From Bacillus sp. Xin1 (GTDB taxonomy: Bacteria > Bacillota > Bacilli > Bacillales > Bacillaceae_G), in the NCBI RefSeq assembly GCF_013314535.1, contig NZ_JABUAE010000002.1, positions 1 to 64,000 on the forward strand: DNA of 64,000 bases. The letters are read 5' to 3'. Position numbers and translations under genes: made by a program. The notes beneath the pieces are model-generated. The model saw nothing but the letters and a program-made list of their open reading frames with translations, searched no databases and was not told where the DNA came from. Every line of letters begins with the position of its first letter. Positions within the stretch are counted from its first letter, which is position 1. Of this stretch, positions 56,057 through 64,000 are shown piece by piece.

Positions 56057-56920
56057 ATGAAGAAAGTAATAGCGATTACTGGGGCGAAGGGGCAATTAGG
56101 CAGACAGTTTGCTGAAGATTTACATGATTTAGGTTATCGAGTTTGTGCTTTAAGCAGGGAAGATATGGACATAACGGATTTTTCAAAAGTTGATCTCATT
56201 TTAAGAAAAATAAATCCTAATACTATTATTCATTGTGCTGCATACACAAAAGTAGATTTAGCTGAAGCTGAAAGAGATAAAGCATTTCTTGTAAATGCTC
56301 TTGGAACAAGAAATGTTGCTGTAGTAGCAGAGAAGATGGCAGCTAAACTTGTTTATATTAGCACGGATTATGTATTCGATGGAAAAAAAGACACCGGTTA
56401 TGATGAGTTTGATACTCCTAATCCGATAAACGTGTATGGAGCCTCAAAATATGCAGGAGAAAACTTTGTTAAGAATTTTCATTCACGCCACTTTATTGTG
56501 CGTACTTCTTGGCTTTACGGCAAGTATGGAAATAACTTTGTTGAAACGATGTTGAAGCTTGCTAAAAATCAGCTTGGGATTAAAGTAGTGAATGATCAAA
56601 CAGGATCTCCAACCCATGTAAAAGATTTAGTGCAATGTGTGAAAGAATTGATGGAGACAGAACTATATGGAACGTATCACGGATCTAATGCCGGGGCTTG
56701 TACGTGGTATGAGTTTGCTAAAGGGATATTTTCTTTATGTGATATCAAGGTCAATACGACACCTATTTCTACGAAAGGGTTTAGTACGGGTGCTTTACGT
56801 CCTGCCTATTCGGTTTTGGATTCTTATGCATTGCGATTAAATGGATTTCATGTAATGAAACCGTGGCGAGAAGGTTTGAAAGAATACCTTAAGGAGAAGG
56901 AAAGATTTAGAGGAAAATGA
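56057..56920 (+). CDS. rfbD: dTDP-4-dehydrorhamnose reductase
   Basis: Final step giving dTDP-L-rhamnose. N-terminal ITGAKGQLGRQFAEDL, then YISTDYVFDGKKDTGYDE and YGASKYAGE with the active-site Tyr/Lys (YxxxK), RTSWLYGKYGNNFVETM and VNDQTGSPTHVKDL. 287 residues, standard length. Last gene of the rfbCBD operon; ribosome site GAGGGAGAG before ATG. A weak hairpin lies 140 bases after the stop. Confidence 0.96.
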   Translation: MKKVIAITGAKGQLGRQFAEDLHDLGYRVCALSREDMDITDFSKVDLILRKINPNTIIHCAAYTKVDLAEAERDKAFLVNALGTRNVAVVAEKMAAKLVYISTDYVFDGKKDTGYDEFDTPNPINVYGASKYAGENFVKNFHSRHFIVRTSWLYGKYGNNFVETMLKLAKNQLGIKVVNDQTGSPTHVKDLVQCVKELMETELYGTYHGSNAGACTWYEFAKGIFSLCDIKVNTTPISTKGFSTGALRPAYSVLDSYALRLNGFHVMKPWREGLKEYLKEKERFRGK

Positions 56921-57061
56921 TGCAGGGTATAAAAATATACTAGTTAATTTAGAAAAAGATGACTAGTTTTATATTATAAATGTGAAGTGTTAAATCTTAT
57001 TATACTTTTTGTAAATAAGATAATGAAAAGAGCTCTGTAGAAAGAACGAGGAACTTATATA

Positions 57062-57095
57062 GTAAAGCTATCATAATATTTATTATGATAGCTTA
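57062..57095 (+). terminator. Hairpin downstream of rfbD
   Basis: AAGCTATCATAATA / TATTATGATAGCTT, 14-bp perfect stem with a short loop, but no T run follows. 56921-57246 has nothing else clear. Confidence 0.45.
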
Positions 57096-57246
57096 TAAGA
57101 TAAGGGGGGGAAATAGAAAAAACGTAGTGGTTAATAGTAAGAATCGGGCAGCTGATGGATCATAAGTTTTCCTTCTATTACGCACATATCAAATTTCATA
57201 ATCATATTATAAATATATTAAAAGGTGGGTAAGGAGATGGACTATA

Positions 57247-58059
57247 TTGTATCCTTTTGCAATGGCAAATGTAATGTTTAATGGTATTCAACTTCAATTT
57301 ATTACACATCAAGCAGATATTGTGATTAGTAATCTTTTAAGGGCAGGTATGACTTTTGAAACTCATGTATTAAACTACCTAAACTCTATTATGAAGCCAG
57401 GAAGTCATATTCTGGATGCAGGTGCGAATATTGGTGTAATTTCTATTCCTTTAGCGAAGCTTTCCCCTACAGTAACAATATATTGTTTTGAACCGGATCC
57501 AATAAATTATGCACTATTAAATATGAATATTGAACTAAATCATATAAAGAACATCTATACGTTTAACTACGCTTTAGGTAAAGAACAAAGATTTACAACT
57601 TTTTATAAAAATAATATGAATTATGGGGATCATCGTACTGCGCAACCATTAAATGGAGATTACGATATAGGATGCTTTAGCACTTCGTCAAATCGTGTTC
57701 ATTCGGTAAATATTGTGGAATTTTTAAAACAATACTTGGACGAGCGTTCGCCTGAGTACTTTGATGTAGTGAAAATTGATACGCAAGGAAGTGACCTTGA
57801 AATTCTTGAATCGTGTTTGCCCCTTATGAAGGAGGGGACAACAGTTGTTATGGAATACTCTCCTTATCATTTACTTCGGAATGGAACTTCAAAAGAACAA
57901 GTAAGAAATATATTTGATTATTTTTCAAGTTTTGGGGTTGTAATGCCAAATCATCCCGATATGGCTGTTGCTTTAAATAAAAATGAAATATTAGAACATT
58001 TTGATACTCTTTCTGCAACAGGGAATTTTTATGAGGTTATACTAAGGGGAAAAAAGTAG
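57247..58059 (+). CDS. FkbM family methyltransferase
   Basis: 270 residues. SAM-binding motif I HILDAGANIGVISIPLA near residue 55, then IYCFEPDP (motif II, acidic residue), VKIDTQGSDLEILES and VVMEYSPYH, the FkbM pattern of sugar O-methyltransferases. It could methylate a glycan sugar; in B. cereus group exosporium glycans O-methyl rhamnose is known, and the rhamnose genes stand next to it, so that role is an inference. TTG start at 57247 with AAGGAG 10 bases upstream. No close operon partner. Confidence 0.85.
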   Translation: MYPFAMANVMFNGIQLQFITHQADIVISNLLRAGMTFETHVLNYLNSIMKPGSHILDAGANIGVISIPLAKLSPTVTIYCFEPDPINYALLNMNIELNHIKNIYTFNYALGKEQRFTTFYKNNMNYGDHRTAQPLNGDYDIGCFSTSSNRVHSVNIVEFLKQYLDERSPEYFDVVKIDTQGSDLEILESCLPLMKEGTTVVMEYSPYHLLRNGTSKEQVRNIFDYFSSFGVVMPNHPDMAVALNKNEILEHFDTLSATGNFYEVILRGKK

Positions 58060-58347
58060 ATTGAATAAAAATCTAATCCCTTAATATTTCCAGCGTCTGA
58101 ATATAGTACACTTGTTGCTAGATTATTTTAATTTGTAAACGCGCATGATGAAATAATTCTTTTATAATCCCATCCACCTCATTTTGAGAATTTAATTTTA
58201 GGTATACATTTATATCATTCTTAATAAGTTTCCTTATATTTTAATGAGGGGATGGAAATGTTAAAAACCTAAATGAGTAGTTCGCTACAAATTCTCGTAG
58301 TATATAAAAGTGAAGTGGTGAAATATCTCAAAATTATACTACAAAAT

Positions 58348-59721
58348 TTATTTTAAATTTTCTTCAATTTCTTCCCAAGTCATATAAATGCGCACAATAT
58401 CTTCTTCGATAAGTTCGCTTCCCATTTGAACTTCTATAAATTCTAAATCAGAAGTTGCTCTTAGTGCATGCCTAGTCCCCACAGGAATTTGAATTACATC
58501 TCCAGGTTTTACAGTTTTAAATGCCCCGTCAATAATGATTACGCCTTCACCTGAGATAATACTCCAAACTTCTTGGCGCTTACAATGCAATTGATAACTT
58601 AAATTCTTATCAGCAAGTATCTTAAGTCTTTTTGTAAGTACTTCATTTCCGTCTGGCAATTTACTATAGTCTAGAACACGGTACCATCCCCAGCGCCGCT
58701 CCTCGTACATAGGTCTCTGGTTGTAACATTCTATAAACTCTTTAATCTGTCCGCTTTGCAATTTGTCAGCTACTAAAATACCGTCAGGGCTTGTAACCAC
58801 AATACTGTTAGAAAGACCGGTCACAATTACAGGCAAATTTAGTTCATTGATAAGATGTGTATTACAAGAGTTTTCGCTAATCATACCTTTTCCGACAATT
58901 GGTGTTTCTAGAATTTCTGACAAGGTACTCCATGTTCCAAGATCACGCCATGTACCTTTATATGGTATTGCAACAATATGAGAGCATTCTTCTACGATTT
59001 CATAATCAAAACTCCTCTTAGGAAGGTTGAAATACTGATTGGTAAGCTGTTTGTATTGTAGAGGCATTTTTTTATCAGCTAAATATTGGATTAAGAATCC
59101 TAGTTTGAAAGCAAATATTCCACAATTCCAAAGGGCGTTTTCATTTACTAATCTTTCTGCTGTATATTGATCAGGTTTTTCTATGAAATGATCAACCTCC
59201 ATATATGAGGATGTTAAGGGAAGGGAAGGATTAATGTTAGGTATGATGTAGCCATATTGCTCAGATGGATATGAAGGTTGTACGCCTATTAATGCAAGAG
59301 AGGCTTCAGAATCTGTTAGAACATTTTCAAACTGCAGTAATGTTTTAAAAAAGGAATCTTCCACATAAGCATCAACAGGCATTATACAAACTATTTCGTC
59401 TAAACTAATATTAAGAACGGAGTGCAGATAAACAGATGCTAAAGAAATAGCAGGAAATGTGTCTCGACGATCTGGTTCAATGATTAGGGGAATAGTGTCG
59501 CTTAGTTGACTTTGAATGATATCTGTTTGAGACTTGTTTGTGGCAATATAGGTGAAATTTTCTAAACCAACTGAATGGATTTGTCGCCATATACGTTGTA
59601 GCATGGATTCTGGATTTCCATCCTCATCTCGAAGAACTTTCAAAAATTGCTTTGACCTGGAATCATTTGATAACGGCCAAAGTCGTTTTCCTGATCCTCC
59701 AGATAATAAAATCAGTTTCAT
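58348..59721 (-). CDS. Mannose-1-phosphate guanylyltransferase type (ManC-like)
   Basis: 457 residues, with two parts: a nucleotidyltransferase with LILLSGGSGKRLWPLSNDSR at the N-terminus and MPVDAYVEDSFF, IEKPDQYTAE and NCGIFAFKLGFLI in the core, and a cupin domain (residues about 330-450; RYQLH-type KNLSYQLHCKRQEVW and DVIQIPVGTRHAL). That is the architecture of ManC-type GDP-mannose pyrophosphorylase/isomerase-like enzymes. The product is likely GDP-mannose or another NDP-sugar for glycan assembly. ATG 59721 has a weak ribosome site. Minus strand, isolated in the cluster; its upstream neighbour on that strand is a methyltransferase gene 900 bases away. Confidence 0.85.
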   Translation of the reverse strand: MKLILLSGGSGKRLWPLSNDSRSKQFLKVLRDEDGNPESMLQRIWRQIHSVGLENFTYIATNKSQTDIIQSQLSDTIPLIIEPDRRDTFPAISLASVYLHSVLNISLDEIVCIMPVDAYVEDSFFKTLLQFENVLTDSEASLALIGVQPSYPSEQYGYIIPNINPSLPLTSSYMEVDHFIEKPDQYTAERLVNENALWNCGIFAFKLGFLIQYLADKKMPLQYKQLTNQYFNLPKRSFDYEIVEECSHIVAIPYKGTWRDLGTWSTLSEILETPIVGKGMISENSCNTHLINELNLPVIVTGLSNSIVVTSPDGILVADKLQSGQIKEFIECYNQRPMYEERRWGWYRVLDYSKLPDGNEVLTKRLKILADKNLSYQLHCKRQEVWSIISGEGVIIIDGAFKTVKPGDVIQIPVGTRHALRATSDLEFIEVQMGSELIEEDIVRIYMTWEEIEENLK

Positions 59722-60353
59722 ATTTTACCGCCTTTCTCGTAATCTTACGCTCATATTAGGGAGCTCCCTCTCTCTGTTTTGCTTGTATATGTCAAGAACG
59801 TAGCATTGTATTTTATATTTGGTTTGTAATATATGATCTTAGGAGCCTATATAAATTTACTAAGCTGTCTAAATGGCCCCTTTATTAAAAATATTCAGCT
59901 TGGTGGAGATTGCTAGTATCTTTTATTTTCCGCTCCCGAGGCTTGTTTCAAATGATAATAGTTAATAAAAAGATCTTATTATCGTTTGATTTTTCTTGTA
60001 ATTTTCCTGAAAAGTGCATTAAGGTATATGAGTTTCTGCTATTTAAGCTAAAGAGCCTCCAATTTCTGCAATAGGTTGAACGATTTATGTTCAGAAAGAT
60101 TTTGAGTATCCCCTTGTATTCTTTAATGTAGAAAGTATCCCTTTTACATATAGTTACTACAATTATTTAATGCACTAGCGGAGAAAAATGTTATGGGCAG
60201 CAGCCTATCTTTATAGGACATGTCGTATTATGTATCTTTATTAAGGAATGTGTGCACTCGATTGTAGGCACAGCATATAAAGCATTATCTAGGGATTTGG
60301 AACAATATACTACATACATGAAATACGAAAAGATGAGGTATTGAATTCATAAG

Positions 60354-60408
60354 AAAAATTCAACTTTAAACGAGGAGTCCTAGAACTTTTGTTTAAAGTT
60401 GAATTTTT
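60354..60408. terminator. Strong symmetric hairpin in an empty intergenic region
   Basis: AAAAATTCAACTTTAAAC / GTTTAAAGTTGAATTTTT, 18-bp perfect stem with A and T runs, works in both directions. It lies 217 bases left of the 60625 gene's stop. The 59722-60624 interval shows no gene beyond this. Confidence 0.7.
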
Positions 60409-60624
60409 TCAAAAGATAAGCATTGTGTAATTAGGGGATAGATGAACAATTAAAAAATACAGAAAAGTTTAGTGTACCGAATTCGTATATACAAAATAAG
60501 TATTAAGAAAAGTGTAAAGTGTAACTAGAAATTTGAATAGTGTTTTTTTATCTATATATTTTCTGGTGAATAAAAAAGGATGATTGTCCCTTAAGATGAA
60601 CAGAATTTAAACAGTAAGAAAACT

Positions 60625-61224
60625 TTATCTGCCTGTTCTAGAAAACTGAAAACACAGCATACCATGCTCAATTAGACAAATATGATCGCCTTCGTTTATA
60701 TTCAAGCTATTAATAGCAATTGTTACATCGATTACAGGTGGATTACCATAGTCATGCCAACATATAATTCCGCCTTTTCGTATGACTTGACGTGCTAAAA
60801 GAGTGTCTAACATAACTCCTTCTAAAGAATGATCCCCATCGATGAAGATTAAGTCTGCTGTAGGAAGATCGGATGGTTTTATATCTCTTGAACCATTGGG
60901 TTTTATAATTAGCTCTACTCGAGGGTCATCTTTAACATACTCTCCAACAATTTGAGGGACTTCGTGTTGTTGGAGAGATAATGAAGTTTGAGAACCAGGG
61001 GCTAAGTCTATACCTATATATTTTTCAACCCAAGGGCTATTGTCCAAGATACATTTTGCAGTTTCTCCTCGCTGAATGCCGATTTCAATTACTGTTTTAG
61101 GTCGGAAAGTTCTTGAAAATGCTATTAATGGTTCAACATCGGCCCCTGTAAACAGAGGTGGTGGGCCATTGAATGTACCGCTTCCAAAAATTTTAAAAAA
61201 AGTTTCTCTATTTATTATACTCAT
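60625..61224 (-). CDS. Class I SAM-dependent methyltransferase
   Basis: 199 residues. SAM motif TVIEIGIQRGETAKC near residue 45, YIGIDLAP (motif II), DLIFIDGDHSLEGV (Methyltransf_24 type) and GGIICWHDYGNPP. It resembles caffeoyl-CoA-type or cephalosporin hydroxylase-like methyltransferases found in surface polysaccharide clusters. Target unknown. ATG 61224, with GGAGGTATATTAT in front. Its terminator may be the hairpin at 60354. Confidence 0.83.
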   Translation of the reverse strand: MSIINRETFFKIFGSGTFNGPPPLFTGADVEPLIAFSRTFRPKTVIEIGIQRGETAKCILDNSPWVEKYIGIDLAPGSQTSLSLQQHEVPQIVGEYVKDDPRVELIIKPNGSRDIKPSDLPTADLIFIDGDHSLEGVMLDTLLARQVIRKGGIICWHDYGNPPVIDVTIAINSLNINEGDHICLIEHGMLCFQFSRTGR

Positions 61225-61650
61225 ATAATATACCTCCTTGTTGTGAAAAAATAAATAAGTGGAACTTGAGGTGATTTCTTTTTATATATTGTGTTCAAAA
61301 ATTATGGTATATCTTTCTGCATATTGGACATACAATCATTAAAAAATTTGTACTTCAGGTTTAAAGAGCCGGGAAATGAAAGTGGATATACTTTTTATAT
61401 ACCATTTAATATTAATATATGAAAAAAGTGGGACAAGTGAAATATAAAATGTATGAAAATTTAAAAATGATTCCAACGTCTAAATTTTTCACTAGTTTAA
61501 AATACGTGGGCTTTAAGGAAGCTGCATAATTTGAAAATCTGTGTGTATTTTATTACTGTAGTATCATGTGGATAAGTCTATTTGCATATATTACATAAGA
61601 CGATCTGTTAAATGATTTTTTTTGTTGTTTTTATTATAGGAGGGAGCAAT

Positions 61651-63273
61651 ATGGAAGACTCAATAGCTCATAAAACACTTCAATGGTGTCTTTCTCCCGT
61701 TCATGAAAATACTCATATTCCTAATTTGTTATATGTAATTTACAAAAATAGAGACGATTTGCAACAAACTTTTCCAGATCCATTACAAAGAGATCAAAGA
61801 GGATTATTGAAATGGGCTCAAACTCACTTAGCGCAGGAATATCCTATTGATGACGATCTATCGACCCGTTTTAAGATGATAAAAGATACTTCTGTATTTT
61901 CAAAATGGGATTCTTTTTTTCAATGGGCGTTAGCTCCAGTTCGTCATAATACATATATCCCTAATCTACTTTATGAAATCTATAAAAGTAGGTCTGATTT
62001 ACAAAAAGCTTTTTCAGATCCACTGCAAAGGGATCAAATGGGATTATTGAAATGGGCGCAATATAATCTTGCTAATGAATATTATGAGGAAGAAGATTTT
62101 TTTTCAAGATTTAATATTATAAAATCAGAAGATTATTCACTAAAACAAGTGAATACACGAGTATCACCATATTTAAAAAAAGGCATTAATTTAGTAGGAT
62201 TTGCTCGGCTTGAAGCTGGATTAGGAGAATCTTGTCGCTTAGCAGCAAGGTCTATTCAAAGTACAAATATTCCATTTGGTATCATTAATTATCCACTTCC
62301 ATATCCATCAATGGATTTATCTTGGGTAGATAAGGAAATAAAGCTTCCTATCTATAATGTGAATATTTTTCATATGAATCCAGATGTACTTCCGACGGCT
62401 CACAGGAAGCTTGGGCATCGTTTTTTTAATGGGCGTTATAATATTGGCTATTGGCATTGGGAATTGCCAGAACTTCCAGAAGAATGGATTAGTAGTTTCA
62501 GACTTTTAGATGAAGTATGGGTTCCCTCGTCTTTTGTATTAGAGGCAGTATCGAAGAAAACCAACCTTCCTGTTATTCGTATTCCGCATTGTATTCAAGT
62601 CGAGTGCTCTAAAGGTATAGATCGAGGGTACTTTGGATTACCGATAGATCGATTTTTGTTTCTTGCTATGTATGATACTAGAAGTGTATCGCAACGAAAG
62701 AATCCACTTTCAGTTATTAAAGCATTTCAAGAGGCATTCTCTAAAGACGATGCTTCTGTGGGATTGGTATTGAAAGTGAATGGTTCACAGAATAATGCAG
62801 AAGAATTAAAACAGCTTCAGAATTTAATTCAAGATAATAGTAACATTTATCTTATTAATCAAACATTGAGCCGAGAAGAGATAAATGCGTTAATTCAAGC
62901 TGTTGATTGCATAGCCTCTTTACATCGTTCGGAAGGTTTTGGACTTGTACTAGCGGAGGGAATGTATTTAGGGAAGCCGGTAATTGGTACGAATTGGTCT
63001 GGAAATACGGATTTTATGAATAGCGAAAATTCTTGTATGGTTGATTATACACTTGTTAAAGTTGGAGAAGACTATGGTCCTTATAAACATGATCAAATCT
63101 GGGCAGAACCTGATATTGATCACGCAGTATATTATATGCGGAAACTTGTCTCAAATTCATTATGGTATAGCAATATTGCAGAAAAAGGGAAAGCAGACGT
63201 TCATAAAAATTTTTCAGCGCAAGTAGTAGGTGAAATGATTTATGGACGGCTTGAAAAGTTGAACTTAATTTAA
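61651..63273 (+). CDS. GT4 glycosyltransferase with an N-terminal 80-residue tandem duplication
   Basis: 540 residues. Residues 10-75 and 90-155 are the same module at an exact 80-residue step: LQWCLSPVHENTHIPNLLY and FQWALAPVRHNTYIPNLLY, then IYKNR/IYKSR..DLQ and DPLQRDQ.GLLKWAQ. From about 185 a GT4 catalytic part follows: NLVGFARLEAGLGESCRLA, YNIGYWHWELPELPEEW, VWVPSSFVLEAV and RSEGFGLVLAEGMYLGKPVI carrying the EX7E glutamates. The ATG at 61651 follows GGAGGGAG; a frame extension to 61612 would read the ribosome site. 61225-61650 shows no gene. Confidence 0.87.
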   Translation: MEDSIAHKTLQWCLSPVHENTHIPNLLYVIYKNRDDLQQTFPDPLQRDQRGLLKWAQTHLAQEYPIDDDLSTRFKMIKDTSVFSKWDSFFQWALAPVRHNTYIPNLLYEIYKSRSDLQKAFSDPLQRDQMGLLKWAQYNLANEYYEEEDFFSRFNIIKSEDYSLKQVNTRVSPYLKKGINLVGFARLEAGLGESCRLAARSIQSTNIPFGIINYPLPYPSMDLSWVDKEIKLPIYNVNIFHMNPDVLPTAHRKLGHRFFNGRYNIGYWHWELPELPEEWISSFRLLDEVWVPSSFVLEAVSKKTNLPVIRIPHCIQVECSKGIDRGYFGLPIDRFLFLAMYDTRSVSQRKNPLSVIKAFQEAFSKDDASVGLVLKVNGSQNNAEELKQLQNLIQDNSNIYLINQTLSREEINALIQAVDCIASLHRSEGFGLVLAEGMYLGKPVIGTNWSGNTDFMNSENSCMVDYTLVKVGEDYGPYKHDQIWAEPDIDHAVYYMRKLVSNSLWYSNIAEKGKADVHKNFSAQVVGEMIYGRLEKLNLI

Positions 63274-63433
63274 TAAGGGATTTTTGTAGCGATTTGAAAC
63301 AAAAGTAAGTGTAAAGAGAAAGTTTTGTTTTGAGATATTTTAAAGTATTGTCTGGATAGAAATAGATGCAATGAATATAGGATGATTTCTAAAAAAGGAA
63401 ATAATTTTTGGCGGGAGGAAAAATGGGGAAATT

Positions 63434-64000
63434 ATGAGTAAACTAAAAATTGCTTTTTTTACACCGTTAAGGCCGTTAAAATCTGGTGTTTCAGATTATA
63501 GTGAAGAGCTTTTGATGCACTTAAAAGATTTTTTTGATATTGATATTGTTATCGGGAGTAATTATGTACCTGAAAATCCTTTATTAAAACACTTCTGTAA
63601 TATCATTCCATATCCTCAATTCCAGTATGAACTTTATGATGAAATTGTTTACCAATTTGGTTGTAGTCTTTTTCATAGTTACATGCTTCCCTTTATACAT
63701 TTGTATCCTGGGTTAACGGTGCTTCATGATATTAATCAACATCTTGTATATTATTCACTTGGTATGCATGAAGATAATTCAATTTACATTCAAGAGATGA
63801 AATATAATTACGGAGAGGTAGGAGAACAAGAAGCCATTGAAGTACTTGCTGGGAGGAAAAGTCCGGATGTTTACGGAAAACCGTTATTAAAGCGAATAAT
63901 AGATAATTCAAAGGGGTTAATTGTTCATAGTCAATTTTCGAAGAATAAATTATTAACTGATTCTCCCGAGGAATCTGTATTTTGGCTTCCTATGGCGATG
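63434..64000 (+). CDS. Glycosyltransferase, N-terminal part (cut by the window end)
   Basis: ATG at 63434 with GGGGA 7 bases upstream; 189 codons remain open to the last base. It starts SKLKIAFFTPLRPLKSGVSD, then YSEELLMHLK, and later VLHDINQHLVYY and KGLIVHSQFSKNKL, typical of the acceptor half of GT4 enzymes. It follows the 61651 glycosyltransferase by 160 bases, same strand. The catalytic half lies outside the window. Confidence 0.85.
   Translation, partial: MSKLKIAFFTPLRPLKSGVSDYSEELLMHLKDFFDIDIVIGSNYVPENPLLKHFCNIIPYPQFQYELYDEIVYQFGCSLFHSYMLPFIHLYPGLTVLHDINQHLVYYSLGMHEDNSIYIQEMKYNYGEVGEQEAIEVLAGRKSPDVYGKPLLKRIIDNSKGLIVHSQFSKNKLLTDSPEESVFWLPMAM

Overview
The window is chromosomal DNA of low GC content from a Bacillus cereus group organism (cereus, thuringiensis or anthracis type). 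The evidence is the gene order trpS-opp-spx-yjbE-mecA-coiA-pepF-yjbH-yjbI-yjbK-yjbL-yjbM-nadK-yjbO-prpE-fabI, which matches the Bacillus trpS-to-fabI segment, together with seven copies of a roughly 150-bp hairpin repeat resembling bcr1, a mobile repeat of this group, and several other intergenic repeat families. No rRNA, tRNA, phage or CRISPR locus was seen.

Left part (1-28.5 kb), core genes. trpS has a tryptophan T-box leader. An oligopeptide permease operon (oppABCDF) follows, but its first gene, oppA, is frameshifted by a 7-bp tandem duplication inside the lipobox region. A second, intact oppA lies 4.5 kb downstream, beyond a MATE transporter on the other strand. Next come spx, a TerC-family gene, mecA, cardiolipin synthase, coiA, pepF, the Spx adaptor gene spxH/yjbH, a truncated globin, a CYTH protein, yjbL, a small (p)ppGpp synthetase, NAD kinase and an RluD-type pseudouridine synthase. 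An IS605-type TnpB element is inserted in the 3' end of coiA, and its empty site can be reconstructed in frame.

Middle part (28.5-38 kb). Between the pseudouridine synthase and prpE, neighbours in the Bacillus order, lies an accessory block: an IS3-type transposase remnant, a 927-residue TPR plus dynamin-like GTPase gene, a small protein-kinase-like gene, a second TnpB element and repeats. Then come prpE, a rodA/ftsW-type gene and fabI with a FapR-like operator.

Right part (38.6-64 kb) is a surface or spore glycan region. A minus-strand operon encodes a pseudaminic-acid-type pathway (PseB, PseC, PseF, PseG, a formyltransferase-like protein where an acetyltransferase would be expected, PseI). 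Around it are glycosyltransferases, including a LamG-GT2-GT4 fusion with a stand-alone paralogue of its last domain, a complete dTDP-rhamnose set (rfbA apart from rfbCBD, with an rfbA relic at the vacated position), a CgeB-type glycosyltransferase, two methyltransferases, a ManC-type pyrophosphorylase, a glycosyltransferase with an exact 80-residue N-terminal duplication, and a final glycosyltransferase running off the window. Two small paralogous proteins lie at the left edge and in the middle of the cluster. The resemblance to Bacillus sps/cge spore polysaccharide genes suggests that much of this region decorates the spore, probably the exosporium, but that is inference.
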